From an uncultured Bacteroidales bacterium (GTDB taxonomy: Bacteria > Bacteroidota > Bacteroidia > Bacteroidales > Bacteroidaceae), in contig CACZJU010000001.1 of assembly GCA_902781515.1 (NCBI GenBank), forward strand, positions 62,001 through 126,000: a stretch of DNA of 64,000 bases. The letters are read 5' to 3'. Below, one piece after another: positions 26,521-34,204 of the stretch; within the stretch, counting starts at the first letter, position 1; each line of letters begins with the position of its first letter. Both the position numbers and the translations under genes were made by a program. The notes beneath the pieces were generated by a model. The model was not told the DNA's origin. It saw only the letters and a program-made list of their open reading frames with translations, and made no database searches.

Positions 26521-27627
26521 ATGGATAATGAAAAATATTCCCCCTCGGGGGAGATAAAGAGGGGGGTCCGAATGGAGTGGCTTGATGCCATGCGTGGACT
26601 TACGATGATACTTGTCGTGGCCTACCATGTGGCACAGATATCGTTCGGGGTAAGCGAACGGACAAGCTCCTCACTACCATTCCTCGTGCTCTTCCGTATG
26701 CCTTTGTTCTTCTTTGTCAGCGGTTTCCTTGCATACAAGGCAAGCTTCGAGTGGACTGTCCCCAACACGCTGCGCCTGACATGGAAGAAGCTGAAGATAC
26801 AGGTGCTGCCGGCTTTGGTGTTCCTGTGTGTGCTCATCATCCTGCGACGTCCCGAGTTCTGGACTCCCTTCATGAATGCTATGCACAGTCCCACAAAGGG
26901 CGGCTATTGGTTCACTTGGGTGCTTCTGCAGATGTTCGTCATATACTACCTTGCCTGTCTTCTGCAAAGATGCCTACCCCCATCCCCTCCCAAAGGGAAG
27001 GGAGCCAACAACGCCGTGATTTGGGTGTTGTTCGTGGTGAGTCTCTTTGTTTACGAGAGTCTATATCTGCCCAAGATATTCACTTTCTACAAGAACGACT
27101 TCTTCCTCTATTCCAGTCTCATCAAGACACTGAACTTCCTGCCGTTCTTCCTTTTCGGCAATCTCGTTCACCGTTATTGGGAGAAGATACTGAAACTGGA
27201 CATCCTGTCGTGGTTCTTCCCCCTGCTGACCATAGTGGCATTCGTATGCTGTGCCGACATCTTCCGCTGGCACACCCTGAAGTTTGCATGGACCAACCTG
27301 CCGCGTACCGTGGCAATGTTCTCCCTGCTCTCTATGGTGCTCATCTTCTTCTATTATTATAAGGAATGGTTCACCAGCGACAAGGTCATTGGTCGCTCGC
27401 TGCAATACATCGGTGTACGCACCCTCGACATCTACCTGCTCCACTTCATCCTCCTGCCTAAAATGCCGCAGGTGGGCGAATGGCTCAACCACAATCGTCC
27501 CAACTTCATACTGGAGATAGTGACATCGTTCTCCGTGGCTCTTGTCGTCATAGGCTTCTGCCTTCTCATCAGCCACATCCTACGCATCAGTCCCATCTTC
27601 CGCCAGTACCTATTTGGAAGAAAATGA
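26521..27627 (+). CDS. Membrane acyltransferase (acyltransferase family 3)
   Basis: 368 residues with about ten hydrophobic segments. The start (MEWLDAMRGLTMILVVAYHV) and the FRMPLFFFVSGFLAYK stretch are hallmarks of the acyltransferase_3 family, integral membrane enzymes that O-acetylate or O-acylate glycans. The start at 26521 is backed by an AGGAGG 8 bases upstream. However, the first 17 codons are largely encoded by a G/C-rich palindromic element (26538-26569), so the ancestral start may be the ATG at 26572 (352 residues). A second element of a related type (26972-27006) is read through in frame as CLPPSPPKGKG in the middle of a loop. The stop overlaps the next gene's ATG (ATGA), indicating translational coupling. 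Confidence 0.85.
   Translation: MDNEKYSPSGEIKRGVRMEWLDAMRGLTMILVVAYHVAQISFGVSERTSSSLPFLVLFRMPLFFFVSGFLAYKASFEWTVPNTLRLTWKKLKIQVLPALVFLCVLIILRRPEFWTPFMNAMHSPTKGGYWFTWVLLQMFVIYYLACLLQRCLPPSPPKGKGANNAVIWVLFVVSLFVYESLYLPKIFTFYKNDFFLYSSLIKTLNFLPFFLFGNLVHRYWEKILKLDILSWFFPLLTIVAFVCCADIFRWHTLKFAWTNLPRTVAMFSLLSMVLIFFYYYKEWFTSDKVIGRSLQYIGVRTLDIYLLHFILLPKMPQVGEWLNHNRPNFILEIVTSFSVALVVIGFCLLISHILRISPIFRQYLFGRK
26538..26569. repeat. G/C-rich palindromic element, type II (copy A), inside the acyltransferase N-terminus
   Basis: The core TCCCCCTC-GGGGGA is followed by GAGGGGGGTCC. The same order (TCCCCCTC, GGGGGA, about 8 bases, AGGGGTCC) recurs inside argC (31481-31516) and proA (35459-35496). It is read in frame as YSPSGEIKRGV. 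Confidence 0.8.
26972..27006. repeat. G/C-rich palindromic element, type I (copy B), inside the acyltransferase gene
   Basis: Reads GCCTACCCCCATCCCCTCCC then AAAGGGAAGGGAG. It matches, apart from a few bases, the left half of the element in argF' (36781-36818) and the reverse complement of the one in proA (35880-35914). The frame stays open through it. Confidence 0.8.
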
Positions 27628-28526
27628 ATATAGCATATATCATCTCGGCACATACGGACGCAGCACAGTTGGCGCGACTCATTGGGGCTCTGCACCCCGA
27701 TGCAGAATACTTCGTGCACATAGATAAGAAGAGCGACATACGCCCCTTCAAGGAGCTGGTGAGTGCGGAGAATGTACACTTCATAGAGAACCGGATAGAC
27801 ATACGCTGGGCGACATTCCGTCAGGTGGACTACCAAATGGCGCTGTTGGAGGCAGTTATTGCCCACCCCAAGCACTTCGACCATATATTCGCCCTCAGCG
27901 GTCTCGACTACCCGTTGTGGAGCAATAGTCACATCACCGAATGGCTGGAGCAACAGGGCAATCGCGAGATACTGCAGGGCTATAACATGAACACAGAATT
28001 GCTCGACAAGCAGCAACGCAAGCAATACACCGAATACCGTCCGCTCATCACGCTCTTCGGCAACTACTTCGACGGCAAGCTAAGCATTGCACTGCGTCGC
28101 TTGTCGTCGGCTCTGGGCATACGTCGTAAGCTCTATCTCACCGTGGACGGACAGAAGTGGGACCTCTATAAGGGCAGTTCGTGGTGGTGCATCAGCGAGG
28201 ACTTGGCACGATACATCGTGGACACCTACAAGCAGCACCCCGAAATCCGCCGCTATTTCTTCCACAGCTTCGGTCCCGACGAATGCCTGATACAAACCAT
28301 AGCCTTCAATTCGCCACAATGGGCCGGGCGCTGCATCCTCTCTACGGGTCGTTATCCCGGACTGGATGCCCTCACGCCCCTTCATTATATCGTCTATGAG
28401 CCCGTCATTCAGGTGATGCAGGCGAAGGACCTGCCTGCACTCAAGCATAGCGGTCGCATGTTTGCCCGCAAGTTCCTAAGTGGCGTCAGCGACGCCCTAA
28501 TAGAGGAGCTGAAAACACATTACTAA
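27624..28526 (+). CDS. Core-2/I-branching-type beta-glycosyltransferase (GT14 family)
   Basis: 300 residues, soluble, no signal peptide. The N-terminal strand (MNIAYIISAHTDAAQLARLI), the YFVHIDKKSD nucleotide-sugar segment, HIFALSGLDYPLWS in the middle and KGSSWWCIS plus FGPDECLIQTI toward the end are the ordered landmarks of bacterial core-2/I-branching (GT14) enzymes, which transfer a sugar, usually N-acetylglucosamine or xylose, onto a glycan. The start was chosen at the ATG that overlaps the acyltransferase stop (ATGA); the upstream in-frame extension is coding sequence of that neighbour in another frame. With the flippase and acyltransferase it forms a three-gene surface-glycan unit. Its stop codon falls within the first copy of a short repeat array (28519-28597). 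The acceptor is unknown. Confidence 0.85.
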   Translation: MNIAYIISAHTDAAQLARLIGALHPDAEYFVHIDKKSDIRPFKELVSAENVHFIENRIDIRWATFRQVDYQMALLEAVIAHPKHFDHIFALSGLDYPLWSNSHITEWLEQQGNREILQGYNMNTELLDKQQRKQYTEYRPLITLFGNYFDGKLSIALRRLSSALGIRRKLYLTVDGQKWDLYKGSSWWCISEDLARYIVDTYKQHPEIRRYFFHSFGPDECLIQTIAFNSPQWAGRCILSTGRYPGLDALTPLHYIVYEPVIQVMQAKDLPALKHSGRMFARKFLSGVSDALIEELKTHY

Positions 28527-28597
28527 TGTAAGTGCCATAAGATTACTAATGCATGAGGTCAAACATTACTAATGCATGTGCCATAAGATTACTAATG
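28519..28597. repeat. Four-copy palindromic 10-mer array, 23-bp period
   Basis: ATTACTAATG occurs at 28519, 28542, 28565 and 28588, exactly 23 bp apart, separated by 13-bp spacers that are only partly conserved. The first nine bases are a dyad (ATTA-C-TAAT). The first copy overlaps the glycosyltransferase stop codon. It runs directly into a second array of a different 10-mer. Confidence 0.9.
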
Positions 28598-28609
28598 CGT
28601 TTTTCAAAA

Positions 28610-28686
28610 CACTATAGTGACTTCGTAAAGACACTATAGTGAATCGGGAAAGATACTATAGTGAGTTGGACAAAATACCATAGTGA
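28610..28686. repeat. Four-copy palindromic 10-mer array, 22-bp period
   Basis: ACTATAGTGA starts at 28611, 28633 and 28655, with a one-base variant (ACCATAGTGA) at 28677, exactly 22 bp apart. With the preceding base the core CACTATAGTG is a perfect dyad in the first two copies. The 12-bp spacers vary but each keeps an A-rich end. The array stops 18 bases before the argR promoter. Confidence 0.9.
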
Positions 28687-28703
28687 ATATTTTGTGTAAT
28701 ATA

Positions 28704-28735
28704 TTTGCATATATTCATAAAATACCTTATCTTTG
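28704..28735 (+). promoter_or_regulatory. argR promoter
   Basis: TTTG at 28704-28707, 20 bp, then TATCTTTG at 28728-28735: a full match to the Bacteroidota promoter pattern, 29 bases before the argR ATG. Confidence 0.8.
28706..28717. promoter_or_regulatory. Putative ArgR operator 1
   Basis: TGCATATATTCA resembles the ARG box (a TGAAT/ATTCA dyad around an A/T centre). It overlaps the -33 element of the argR promoter, so occupancy would block transcription. Inferred from sequence only. Confidence 0.5.
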
Positions 28736-28757
28736 CACTCAATTTGTGAATAAATGA

Positions 28758-28769
28758 TGAATATATGCG
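28758..28769. promoter_or_regulatory. Putative ArgR operator 2
   Basis: TGAATATATGCG is the reverse complement of the first site with one change. It spans the argR start codon. The centres of the two sites are 52 bp apart, close to five helical turns, which would place two ArgR hexamer contacts on the same face. Confidence 0.5.
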
Positions 28770-29241
28770 AAACAAGGAGAGCCGACTTGAGGTAATAAAG
28801 ATGTTGGTGTCGAGCCGCGAATTGTCGAAGCAAGAGGAGCTGATGGACGAACTGCGTCGTGCTGGATATGATAGTGCACAGGCCACGTTGAGCCGCGACT
28901 TGAAGCTGTTGGGCGTGGTGAAGGCACAGAACGAAAACGGGCGCTATGTGTATATGCTTCCCGATAAAAAGGCCTATCGCAATGTTAGCAATAACCATAT
29001 GACCGTGACGGCAATGAACCGTCTTGGTGCACTTGGTGTGCGCTTTTCGGGCAATATGGCTGTGGTGAAGACTTTGCCGGGACATGCATCGCATGTAGCA
29101 TACGATATAGACCATGCGGAGCTGGAGTTCGTGGTTGGGACAATAGCCGGCGACGATACGGTGTTTATAGTGATGGAGGAGGGGAGCGACCGTGCTGAGG
29201 CTCTCGATGCCCTGGGGCAGATCCTCCCGATGGGAGAATGA
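28765..29241 (+). CDS. argR: Arginine repressor ArgR
   Basis: 158 residues, normal length for the family. The N-terminal winged helix (residues about 1-70) contains the recognition-helix signature QATLSRDLKLLGVVK. A linker is followed by the C-terminal hexamerisation and arginine-binding domain with GDDTVFIVM, in which the acidic pair contacts arginine in characterised ArgR proteins. It acts as an arginine-dependent DNA-binding hexamer. The gene heads the arginine/proline cluster and is followed at 38 bases by the GNAT gene. Its own promoter carries two near-identical inverted ARG-box-like sites, so autoregulation and control of the downstream operon are likely. Confidence 0.93.
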   Translation: MRNKESRLEVIKMLVSSRELSKQEELMDELRRAGYDSAQATLSRDLKLLGVVKAQNENGRYVYMLPDKKAYRNVSNNHMTVTAMNRLGALGVRFSGNMAVVKTLPGHASHVAYDIDHAELEFVVGTIAGDDTVFIVMEEGSDRAEALDALGQILPMGE

Positions 29242-29279
29242 TTAAGGGTTATTTCAATTTTCAATCTTCAATATAAGAA

Positions 29280-29882
29280 ATGGAATATAACGACGGAATA
29301 GAGGTGATGGTGGCTGACGAAAGCCATGAGAAGTATATCGACTTCATACTGCAGACCATTGCCGATGCTGCTAAAGTGCGCGGAACAGGTATTGCCAAAC
29401 GCACGCACGAATACTTAGCAATAAAGATGCGCGAGGCAAAGGCCGTGATAGCTCTTGCCGGTGACCGCTTTGCCGGTTTCAGTTACATCGAGACATGGGG
29501 CAACAAACAGTATGTTACCACCAGCGGTCTTATAGTGCACCCCGACTTCAGAGGGCACCACGTGGCAAAGCGTATCAAGGACCTTACTTTCTCGCTGGCA
29601 CGAACACGTTGGCCTCATGCCAAGATTTTCTCGCTGACAAGTGGTGCTGCGGTGATGAAGATGAATACGGAACTGGGCTACCAGCCAGTGACCTTTGCCG
29701 ACTTGACAGACGACGAGGCATTCTGGCGCGGATGTGAAGGGTGTGTGAATGTGGATGTGCTGCATCGCACTGGTCGTAAGTACTGCATCTGCACGGCTAT
29801 GCTCTACGACCCCGAAGAGCATCTTCCCGTCCGCATTCCCGAGGATGTCTTGGAGAGGATTAAGGCTATAGATAATAAATGA
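29280..29882 (+). CDS. GNAT-family N-acyltransferase in the arginine cluster
   Basis: 200 residues with the GNAT fold. The V-x-x-x-[RQ]GxG/A-type acyl-CoA loop appears as LIVHPDFRGHHVAKRIKDL near residues 85-103, and the C-terminal SGAAVMKMNTELGYQPV is the usual beta-bulge/GY region. Position between argR and argG is typical of Bacteroidales. There it is a candidate for the first enzyme of the pathway, acylation of glutamate with acetyl- or succinyl-CoA, because no classical argA or argJ is present here. That role is inferred from context; the sequence only shows an acyl-CoA transferase fold. The last 80 residues (HRTGRKYCICTAMLYDPEE) form an extension not found in minimal GNATs. Confidence 0.75.
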   Translation: MEYNDGIEVMVADESHEKYIDFILQTIADAAKVRGTGIAKRTHEYLAIKMREAKAVIALAGDRFAGFSYIETWGNKQYVTTSGLIVHPDFRGHHVAKRIKDLTFSLARTRWPHAKIFSLTSGAAVMKMNTELGYQPVTFADLTDDEAFWRGCEGCVNVDVLHRTGRKYCICTAMLYDPEEHLPVRIPEDVLERIKAIDNK

Positions 29883-29921
29883 TAAATAATAGATAATAGA
29901 TAATAGATAATAAATAATAGA
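29880..29921. repeat. AGATAATA simple-repeat spacer
   Basis: Imperfect tandem ATAATAGATAATAGATAATA runs from the stop codon of the GNAT gene to the argG start. It fills the whole gap and shows no hairpin or promoter. Confidence 0.8.
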
Positions 29922-29922
29922 T

Positions 29923-31125
29923 ATGGAGAAGAAGAAAGTTGTAGTTGCCTTTAGCGGCGGACTGGATACCAGTTACACGGTGATGTATCTGGCAAAGGAG
30001 ATGGGTTATGAAGTGCATGCTGCCTGTGCCAATACGGGTGGCTTTAGTGCTGAACAGTTGAAAACCAACGAAGAGAATGCCTACAAGCTGGGCGCTACGA
30101 AGTATGTGACACTGGACGTGACACAGGAATACTACGAGAAGTCGCTGAAGTACATGGTGTTCGGTAATGTCCTGCGTAACAACTGCTATCCCATTAGCGT
30201 ATCAAGTGAACGTATCTTCCAGGCTATCGCCATTGCTCGCTATGCCAATGAGATTGGTGCCAGCGCTATTGCACACGGAAGTACGGGTGCCGGTAACGAC
30301 CAGATTCGTTTCGATATGACATTCCTCGTGATGGCTCCCGGTGTGGAAATCATCACTCTGACACGCGACAAGAACCTGAGTCGTCAGGAAGAGGTGGACT
30401 ACCTGAACAAGAACGGCTTCAATGCCGACTTCACAAAGCTGAAGTACTCGTACAACGTGGGTATCTGGGGTACCAGTATCTGCGGCGGTGAGATTCTCGA
30501 CTCGAAGCAGGGCCTGCCTGAGAGTGCTTATCTGAAGCATCCCACAAAGGAGGGAAGCGAACTCCTGAAGCTGGGCTTCGAGAAGGGTGAACTCTGCTCG
30601 GTAAACGGCAAGAAGTACGACGATAAGATAAAGGCTATTCAGGCTGTAGAGGAGATTGGTGCACAGTATGCCATCGGTCGCGATTGCCATGTTGGTGATA
30701 CCATCGTGGGTATCAAGGGTCGTGTGGGCTTCGAGGCTGCTGCTCCCATGCTCATCATCGGCGCTCACCGCTTCCTCGAGAAATATACTCTGTCGAAGTG
30801 GCAGCAGTACTGGAAGGAGCAGGTGGCAAACTGGTATGGTATGTTCCTGCACGAGAGTCAGTACTTGGAGCCTGTGATGCCAGACATTGAGGCTATGCTG
30901 ACTTCTTCGCAGCGCCATGTCAACGGCGAGGTGACTCTGGAATTGCGTCCCTATTGTTTCCAGACCGTAGGTTGCGATACTCCCGACGACCTCGTGAAGA
31001 ACAAGCTTGGCGAATATGGTGAGGGTGCCAAGGGCTGGACAAGCGACGAGGCCAAGGGCTTCATCAAAGTCCTCTCCACTCCCCTCCGTGCCTACTACCT
31101 CGCCCATCCCAATGAAGAACGATAA
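29923..31125 (+). CDS. argG: Argininosuccinate synthase
   Basis: 400 residues, standard length. The pyrophosphatase-type P-loop AFSGGLDTSY is at residues 9-18. AHGSTGAGNDQIRFD (ATP/citrulline contact) and the substrate segment SVSSERIFQAIAIARYA are intact. The enzyme condenses citrulline with aspartate using ATP to make argininosuccinate, the penultimate step to arginine, in the cytoplasm. It lies second in the biosynthetic run after the GNAT gene and ends 10 bases before argC, so the genes are co-transcribed. Confidence 0.95.
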   Translation: MEKKKVVVAFSGGLDTSYTVMYLAKEMGYEVHAACANTGGFSAEQLKTNEENAYKLGATKYVTLDVTQEYYEKSLKYMVFGNVLRNNCYPISVSSERIFQAIAIARYANEIGASAIAHGSTGAGNDQIRFDMTFLVMAPGVEIITLTRDKNLSRQEEVDYLNKNGFNADFTKLKYSYNVGIWGTSICGGEILDSKQGLPESAYLKHPTKEGSELLKLGFEKGELCSVNGKKYDDKIKAIQAVEEIGAQYAIGRDCHVGDTIVGIKGRVGFEAAAPMLIIGAHRFLEKYTLSKWQQYWKEQVANWYGMFLHESQYLEPVMPDIEAMLTSSQRHVNGEVTLELRPYCFQTVGCDTPDDLVKNKLGEYGEGAKGWTSDEAKGFIKVLSTPLRAYYLAHPNEER

Positions 31126-31135
31126 GCGCTAGCCC

Positions 31136-32158
31136 ATGATAAAAGTTGGAATATTAGGTGCTGCAGGATATACGGGCGGCGAGTTAATCAGGGTCTTGCT
31201 GGGACATCCGGAATTAAAGATTGTATTTGCACACTCCGAGAGTAATGCCGGCAATTCCGTCTGCGACATTCATGAGGGACTTGTGGGCGAGACCGACCTG
31301 TGCTTCACGGACGAATACGACTTTGCGAACGTTGATGTGGTGTTCTTTTGCTTCGGGCATGGTAAGAGCGAACAATTCCTGAAGGAACATAACATCCCTG
31401 AGAATGTAAAAATCATTGACCTTGCGCAGGACTTTAGAGTAAAGCCTCTCTCTAACTCTCCCCAAAGGGAAGAGAATAGCATTCCCCCTCATGGGGGGAT
31501 TGAGAAGGGGTCCTTTATATACGGGCTTCCAGAGACGCACCGCGAGAGCATCAGAGGGGCACAGTGCCTGGCGAATCCGGGGTGTTTTGCAACGTGCATA
31601 CAGTTGGCAATGCTGCCTGCACTGAAGGCTGGAATCATCAGCGGTGATATTCATGTCAATGGTATTACCGGTTCTACGGGGGCTGGTCAGAAGCCTGGAG
31701 CAACGACCCATTTCTCGTGGCGCAACGACAATATCTCTGTATATAAGACTTTTACACACCAACACCTGTTGGAGATTAACCAGACGGTGCAGGAGCTATG
31801 TCCCGGATATGATGGTAGGGTGCTGTTCATTCCGCAGCGCGGTTGCTTCGCAAGGGGTATCTTCGTGACGGCATACGCCAAGTGCGACCTACCACTTGAG
31901 GAGGTGCAGAAGATATATGCTGAATACTACAAGGATGCTGCCTTTACGCACTTCGTTACCAAGAGTCCTGATATGAAGCAGGTGGTGAACACCAATAAGG
32001 CTCTTGTGTATGTGGAGAAGTTCGAGGACCAACTGCTGATGATAAGTTGTATCGATAACCTTCTGAAGGGTGCCGTGGGACAGGCCGTGCAGAACATGAA
32101 CCTGATGTTCGGCCTCGACGAAAAGGCCGGCCTCCAACTGAAGGCCTCGGCCTTCTAG
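31136..32158 (+). CDS. argC: N-acyl-gamma-glutamyl-phosphate reductase
   Basis: 340 residues. The Rossmann motif GILGAAGYTGGEL is at 5-17, the catalytic cysteine is C150 in ANPGCFAT, and the C-terminal ISCIDNLLKGAVGQA is the usual dimer/NADP closure. It reduces N-acylglutamyl phosphate to the semialdehyde with NADPH. Residues of about 104-126 (between DFRVK and FIYGLPETHR) are encoded by two G/C-rich palindromic elements and replace the short link normally found between these conserved blocks. The frame is maintained and the catalytic residues are intact, so the enzyme is probably functional. Confidence 0.93.
   Translation: MIKVGILGAAGYTGGELIRVLLGHPELKIVFAHSESNAGNSVCDIHEGLVGETDLCFTDEYDFANVDVVFFCFGHGKSEQFLKEHNIPENVKIIDLAQDFRVKPLSNSPQREENSIPPHGGIEKGSFIYGLPETHRESIRGAQCLANPGCFATCIQLAMLPALKAGIISGDIHVNGITGSTGAGQKPGATTHFSWRNDNISVYKTFTHQHLLEINQTVQELCPGYDGRVLFIPQRGCFARGIFVTAYAKCDLPLEEVQKIYAEYYKDAAFTHFVTKSPDMKQVVNTNKALVYVEKFEDQLLMISCIDNLLKGAVGQAVQNMNLMFGLDEKAGLQLKASAF
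31443..31516. repeat. Paired G/C-rich palindromic elements (copy C) inside argC
   Basis: A left unit (31443-31476, ...CTCTCCCCAAAGGGAAGAGAA) and a right type II unit (31481-31516, TTCCCCCTCATGGGGGGA then GAAGGGGTCC) face each other. They add about 23 codons to argC without stops or frame change. Confidence 0.8.
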
Positions 32159-32190
32159 AGGCCCCTCCCGACCTCCCCTAGGGGGAGGGA
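32159..32190. repeat. G/C-rich palindromic element (copy D) directly after argC
   Basis: AGGCCCCTCCCGACCTCCCC then TAGGGGGAGGGA starts at the first base after the argC stop. It is the only copy of this family in a non-coding position here. Its stem (CTCCCC-TA-GGGGGAG) could also act as a weak hairpin in the mRNA. Confidence 0.75.
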
Positions 32191-32192
32191 AG

Positions 32193-32280
32193 TGAGAGGT
32201 ATGAGGTATGAGGTATGAGGTAAGAGGTGAGAGGTAAGTAATTTTCAATATTCAATATTCAATTTTCAATTATCAATTAT
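32193..32280. repeat. Two adjoining simple-repeat spacers before argD
   Basis: GAGGTATGAGGTATGAGGTA-type heptamers (32195-32236) are followed by AATTTTCAATATTCAATATTC-type repeats (32240-32279). Together they fill the argC-argD gap and end at the GTG start codon. Confidence 0.8.
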
Positions 32281-32281
32281 A

Positions 32282-33424
32282 GTGAAACTATTCGACGTTT
32301 ATCCTTTATTAAATATAGCAATCACGCGAGGCGAGGGTTGCCATGTGTGGGACGACAAGGGACAGAAGTACCTTGATTTGTATGGAGGTCATGCCGTAAT
32401 ATCTATAGGACATGCCCATCCTCACTATGTTGAGGCCGTGAGCCGTCAGGTAGGCACGCTGGGGTTCTACAGTAACTCTGTTATCAACCCCTTGCAGCAG
32501 CAACTGGCAGAGCGATTGGGTAAGGCCTGTGGCTATGACGACTATCAGTTGTTCCTCATCAACAGCGGTGCCGAAGCCAACGAGAATGCACTGAAGCTGG
32601 CTTCTTTCCATACAGGAAGGAAACGTATCCTTGCTGCTCAGAAGGCTTTCCACGGACGTACATCACTGGCTGTGGAGGTGACTGACAATCCAAAGATTAT
32701 TGCTCCCGTGAATGCCAACGGACATGTGACTTACTTGCCTTTGAACGACCTCGAAGCATGGAAACAGGAACTGCAGAAGGGCGATGTGTGTGCCGTTATC
32801 CTTGAGTGCATACAGGGCGTGGGAGGCATAAGGATGGTGACACCCGAATTCGCCCAAGGACTGGCGGAGGCTTGTAAGCAGAACGGAACGGTGCTTATCT
32901 GTGACGAGATACAGTGCGGCTACGGACGTAGCGGTAAGTTCTTTGCCCATCAGTGGTTGGGCATCCGTCCGGATATGATAACGATGGCAAAGGGCATCGC
33001 AAATGGTTTCCCTATGGGTGCTGTGCTCTTCTCGCCTGAGTTCCAGCCAGTATATGGACAGTTGGGAACCACTTTCGGAGGCAATCATCTGGCATGTGCC
33101 GCAGCCTTGGCAGTGCTTGATGTCTTCGAGAAGGAGAATCTGGTGGAGAATGCCCGTGAGGTGGGTGACTACCTGATGACTCAACTGAAGGAGATGCAGA
33201 AGGAGGAGAAACATATTGTGGATGTGCGCGGACGCGGACTGATGATTGGCATAGAGCTGGATGTTCCTCATAAGACGGTGCGCGAACCCTTGATTTACGA
33301 TGAACATGTGTTCACGGGTTGTTCGGGTACTAATATGTTGCGTCTTCTGCCTCCATTGTGCCTCACGAAGGCCGATGCCGATGAATTACTCACGAAACTT
33401 AAAAAAATACTGCAAAAGATATGA
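32282..33424 (+). CDS. argD: N-acylornithine aminotransferase
   Basis: 380 residues, class-III pyridoxal-phosphate aminotransferase. The GTG start is preferred because MKLFDVYPLLNIAI followed by GCHVWDDKGQKYLDLYGGHA matches the start of Bacteroides relatives. The PLP lysine is K237 in DMITMAKGIANGFP; LICDEIQCGYGRSG contains the aspartate that contacts the pyridine nitrogen; NSGAEANENALK is the phosphate-cup segment. It interconverts N-acylglutamate semialdehyde and N-acylornithine with glutamate as amino donor. The stop overlaps the proC start (ATGA). Confidence 0.93.
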   Translation: MKLFDVYPLLNIAITRGEGCHVWDDKGQKYLDLYGGHAVISIGHAHPHYVEAVSRQVGTLGFYSNSVINPLQQQLAERLGKACGYDDYQLFLINSGAEANENALKLASFHTGRKRILAAQKAFHGRTSLAVEVTDNPKIIAPVNANGHVTYLPLNDLEAWKQELQKGDVCAVILECIQGVGGIRMVTPEFAQGLAEACKQNGTVLICDEIQCGYGRSGKFFAHQWLGIRPDMITMAKGIANGFPMGAVLFSPEFQPVYGQLGTTFGGNHLACAAALAVLDVFEKENLVENAREVGDYLMTQLKEMQKEEKHIVDVRGRGLMIGIELDVPHKTVREPLIYDEHVFTGCSGTNMLRLLPPLCLTKADADELLTKLKKILQKI

Positions 33425-34194
33425 AAATAGCCATTATCGGAGCTGGGGCAATGGGTGGAGCCATTGCCGACGGCATACTGAACAAAGGGGTAATCCCCGC
33501 TGCTGACCTCATCATCAGCAACCATACGTCTGGGAAACTGGCACGCTTCTCCGAGTCAGGAGCCACATTGACTACCAACAATCGCGAGGCTGTGGCAAAA
33601 GCCGACTGGGTAATACTGGCCGTTAAGCCTTGGTTGGTAGAAGATGTACTCGATGAGTTTCACGATCTGTTGACTGCAGAAAAGACCTTAATTTCCGTTG
33701 CAGCAGGCGTAAACGCAGCAGACCTGAGTACCTGGACGAACAAGGTACCCCGTCTGTTCATTGCCATTCCAAACATTGCCATCGCCCAAGGGGCATCAAT
33801 GACTTTCCTGACCCCCATCAACGAGTTTGAGAAGACAAAGGACGAAGTAGTTCGCTTCTTCAACAGCATGGGCAAGACCTGCGTTTGCAACGAATCGCAA
33901 TTGCAGGCTGGTATGGCTTTGGCATCATGTGGCATTGCATACGCTTTCCGTTACATCCGCGCGGCCAGTGAAGGTGGTGTGGAACTGGGGTTCAAGGCCT
34001 CGCAGACAAAGGAGATTGTGATGCAGACACTGAAGGGTGCTGTGGCTTTGCTCGAAGCTGACAACTTGCACCCCGAGGAGGCAATAGATCAGGTTACCAC
34101 TCCTGGTGGATATACTATAAAGGGACTTAACGCTATGGAGCAGGCAGGATTCACGAATGCTGTTATCCAAGGACTTTTGGCAAGTGTGAAGTGA
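33421..34194 (+). CDS. proC: Pyrroline-5-carboxylate reductase
   Basis: 257 residues. The N-terminal dinucleotide motif is MKIAIIGAGAMGGAIADGI. The C-terminal signature is TTPGGYTIKGLNAMEQAGFTN. It reduces pyrroline-5-carboxylate to proline with NAD(P)H. The ATG overlaps the argD stop by four bases, so the two are translationally coupled. Placing the last proline step ahead of proB and proA inside an arginine operon suggests joint control of the two glutamate-derived pathways. Confidence 0.95.
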   Translation: MKIAIIGAGAMGGAIADGILNKGVIPAADLIISNHTSGKLARFSESGATLTTNNREAVAKADWVILAVKPWLVEDVLDEFHDLLTAEKTLISVAAGVNAADLSTWTNKVPRLFIAIPNIAIAQGASMTFLTPINEFEKTKDEVVRFFNSMGKTCVCNESQLQAGMALASCGIAYAFRYIRAASEGGVELGFKASQTKEIVMQTLKGAVALLEADNLHPEEAIDQVTTPGGYTIKGLNAMEQAGFTNAVIQGLLASVK

Positions 34195-34204
34195 GAATGA
34201 GAAA

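Noticed and set aside
26203..26628. Minus-strand frame with repeated YFLLPTSY peptides
   Set aside because: It is the complement of the GTAGGAA simple repeat and not a gene.
28519..28686. Possible CRISPR array
   Set aside because: Repeats are only 10 bp, spacers 12-13 bp and partly similar to each other, and no cas genes are in the window.
30202..31107. A 301-codon minus-strand frame opposite argG
   Set aside because: Complement of a conserved enzyme; composition is leucine/histidine-rich and no motif is seen.
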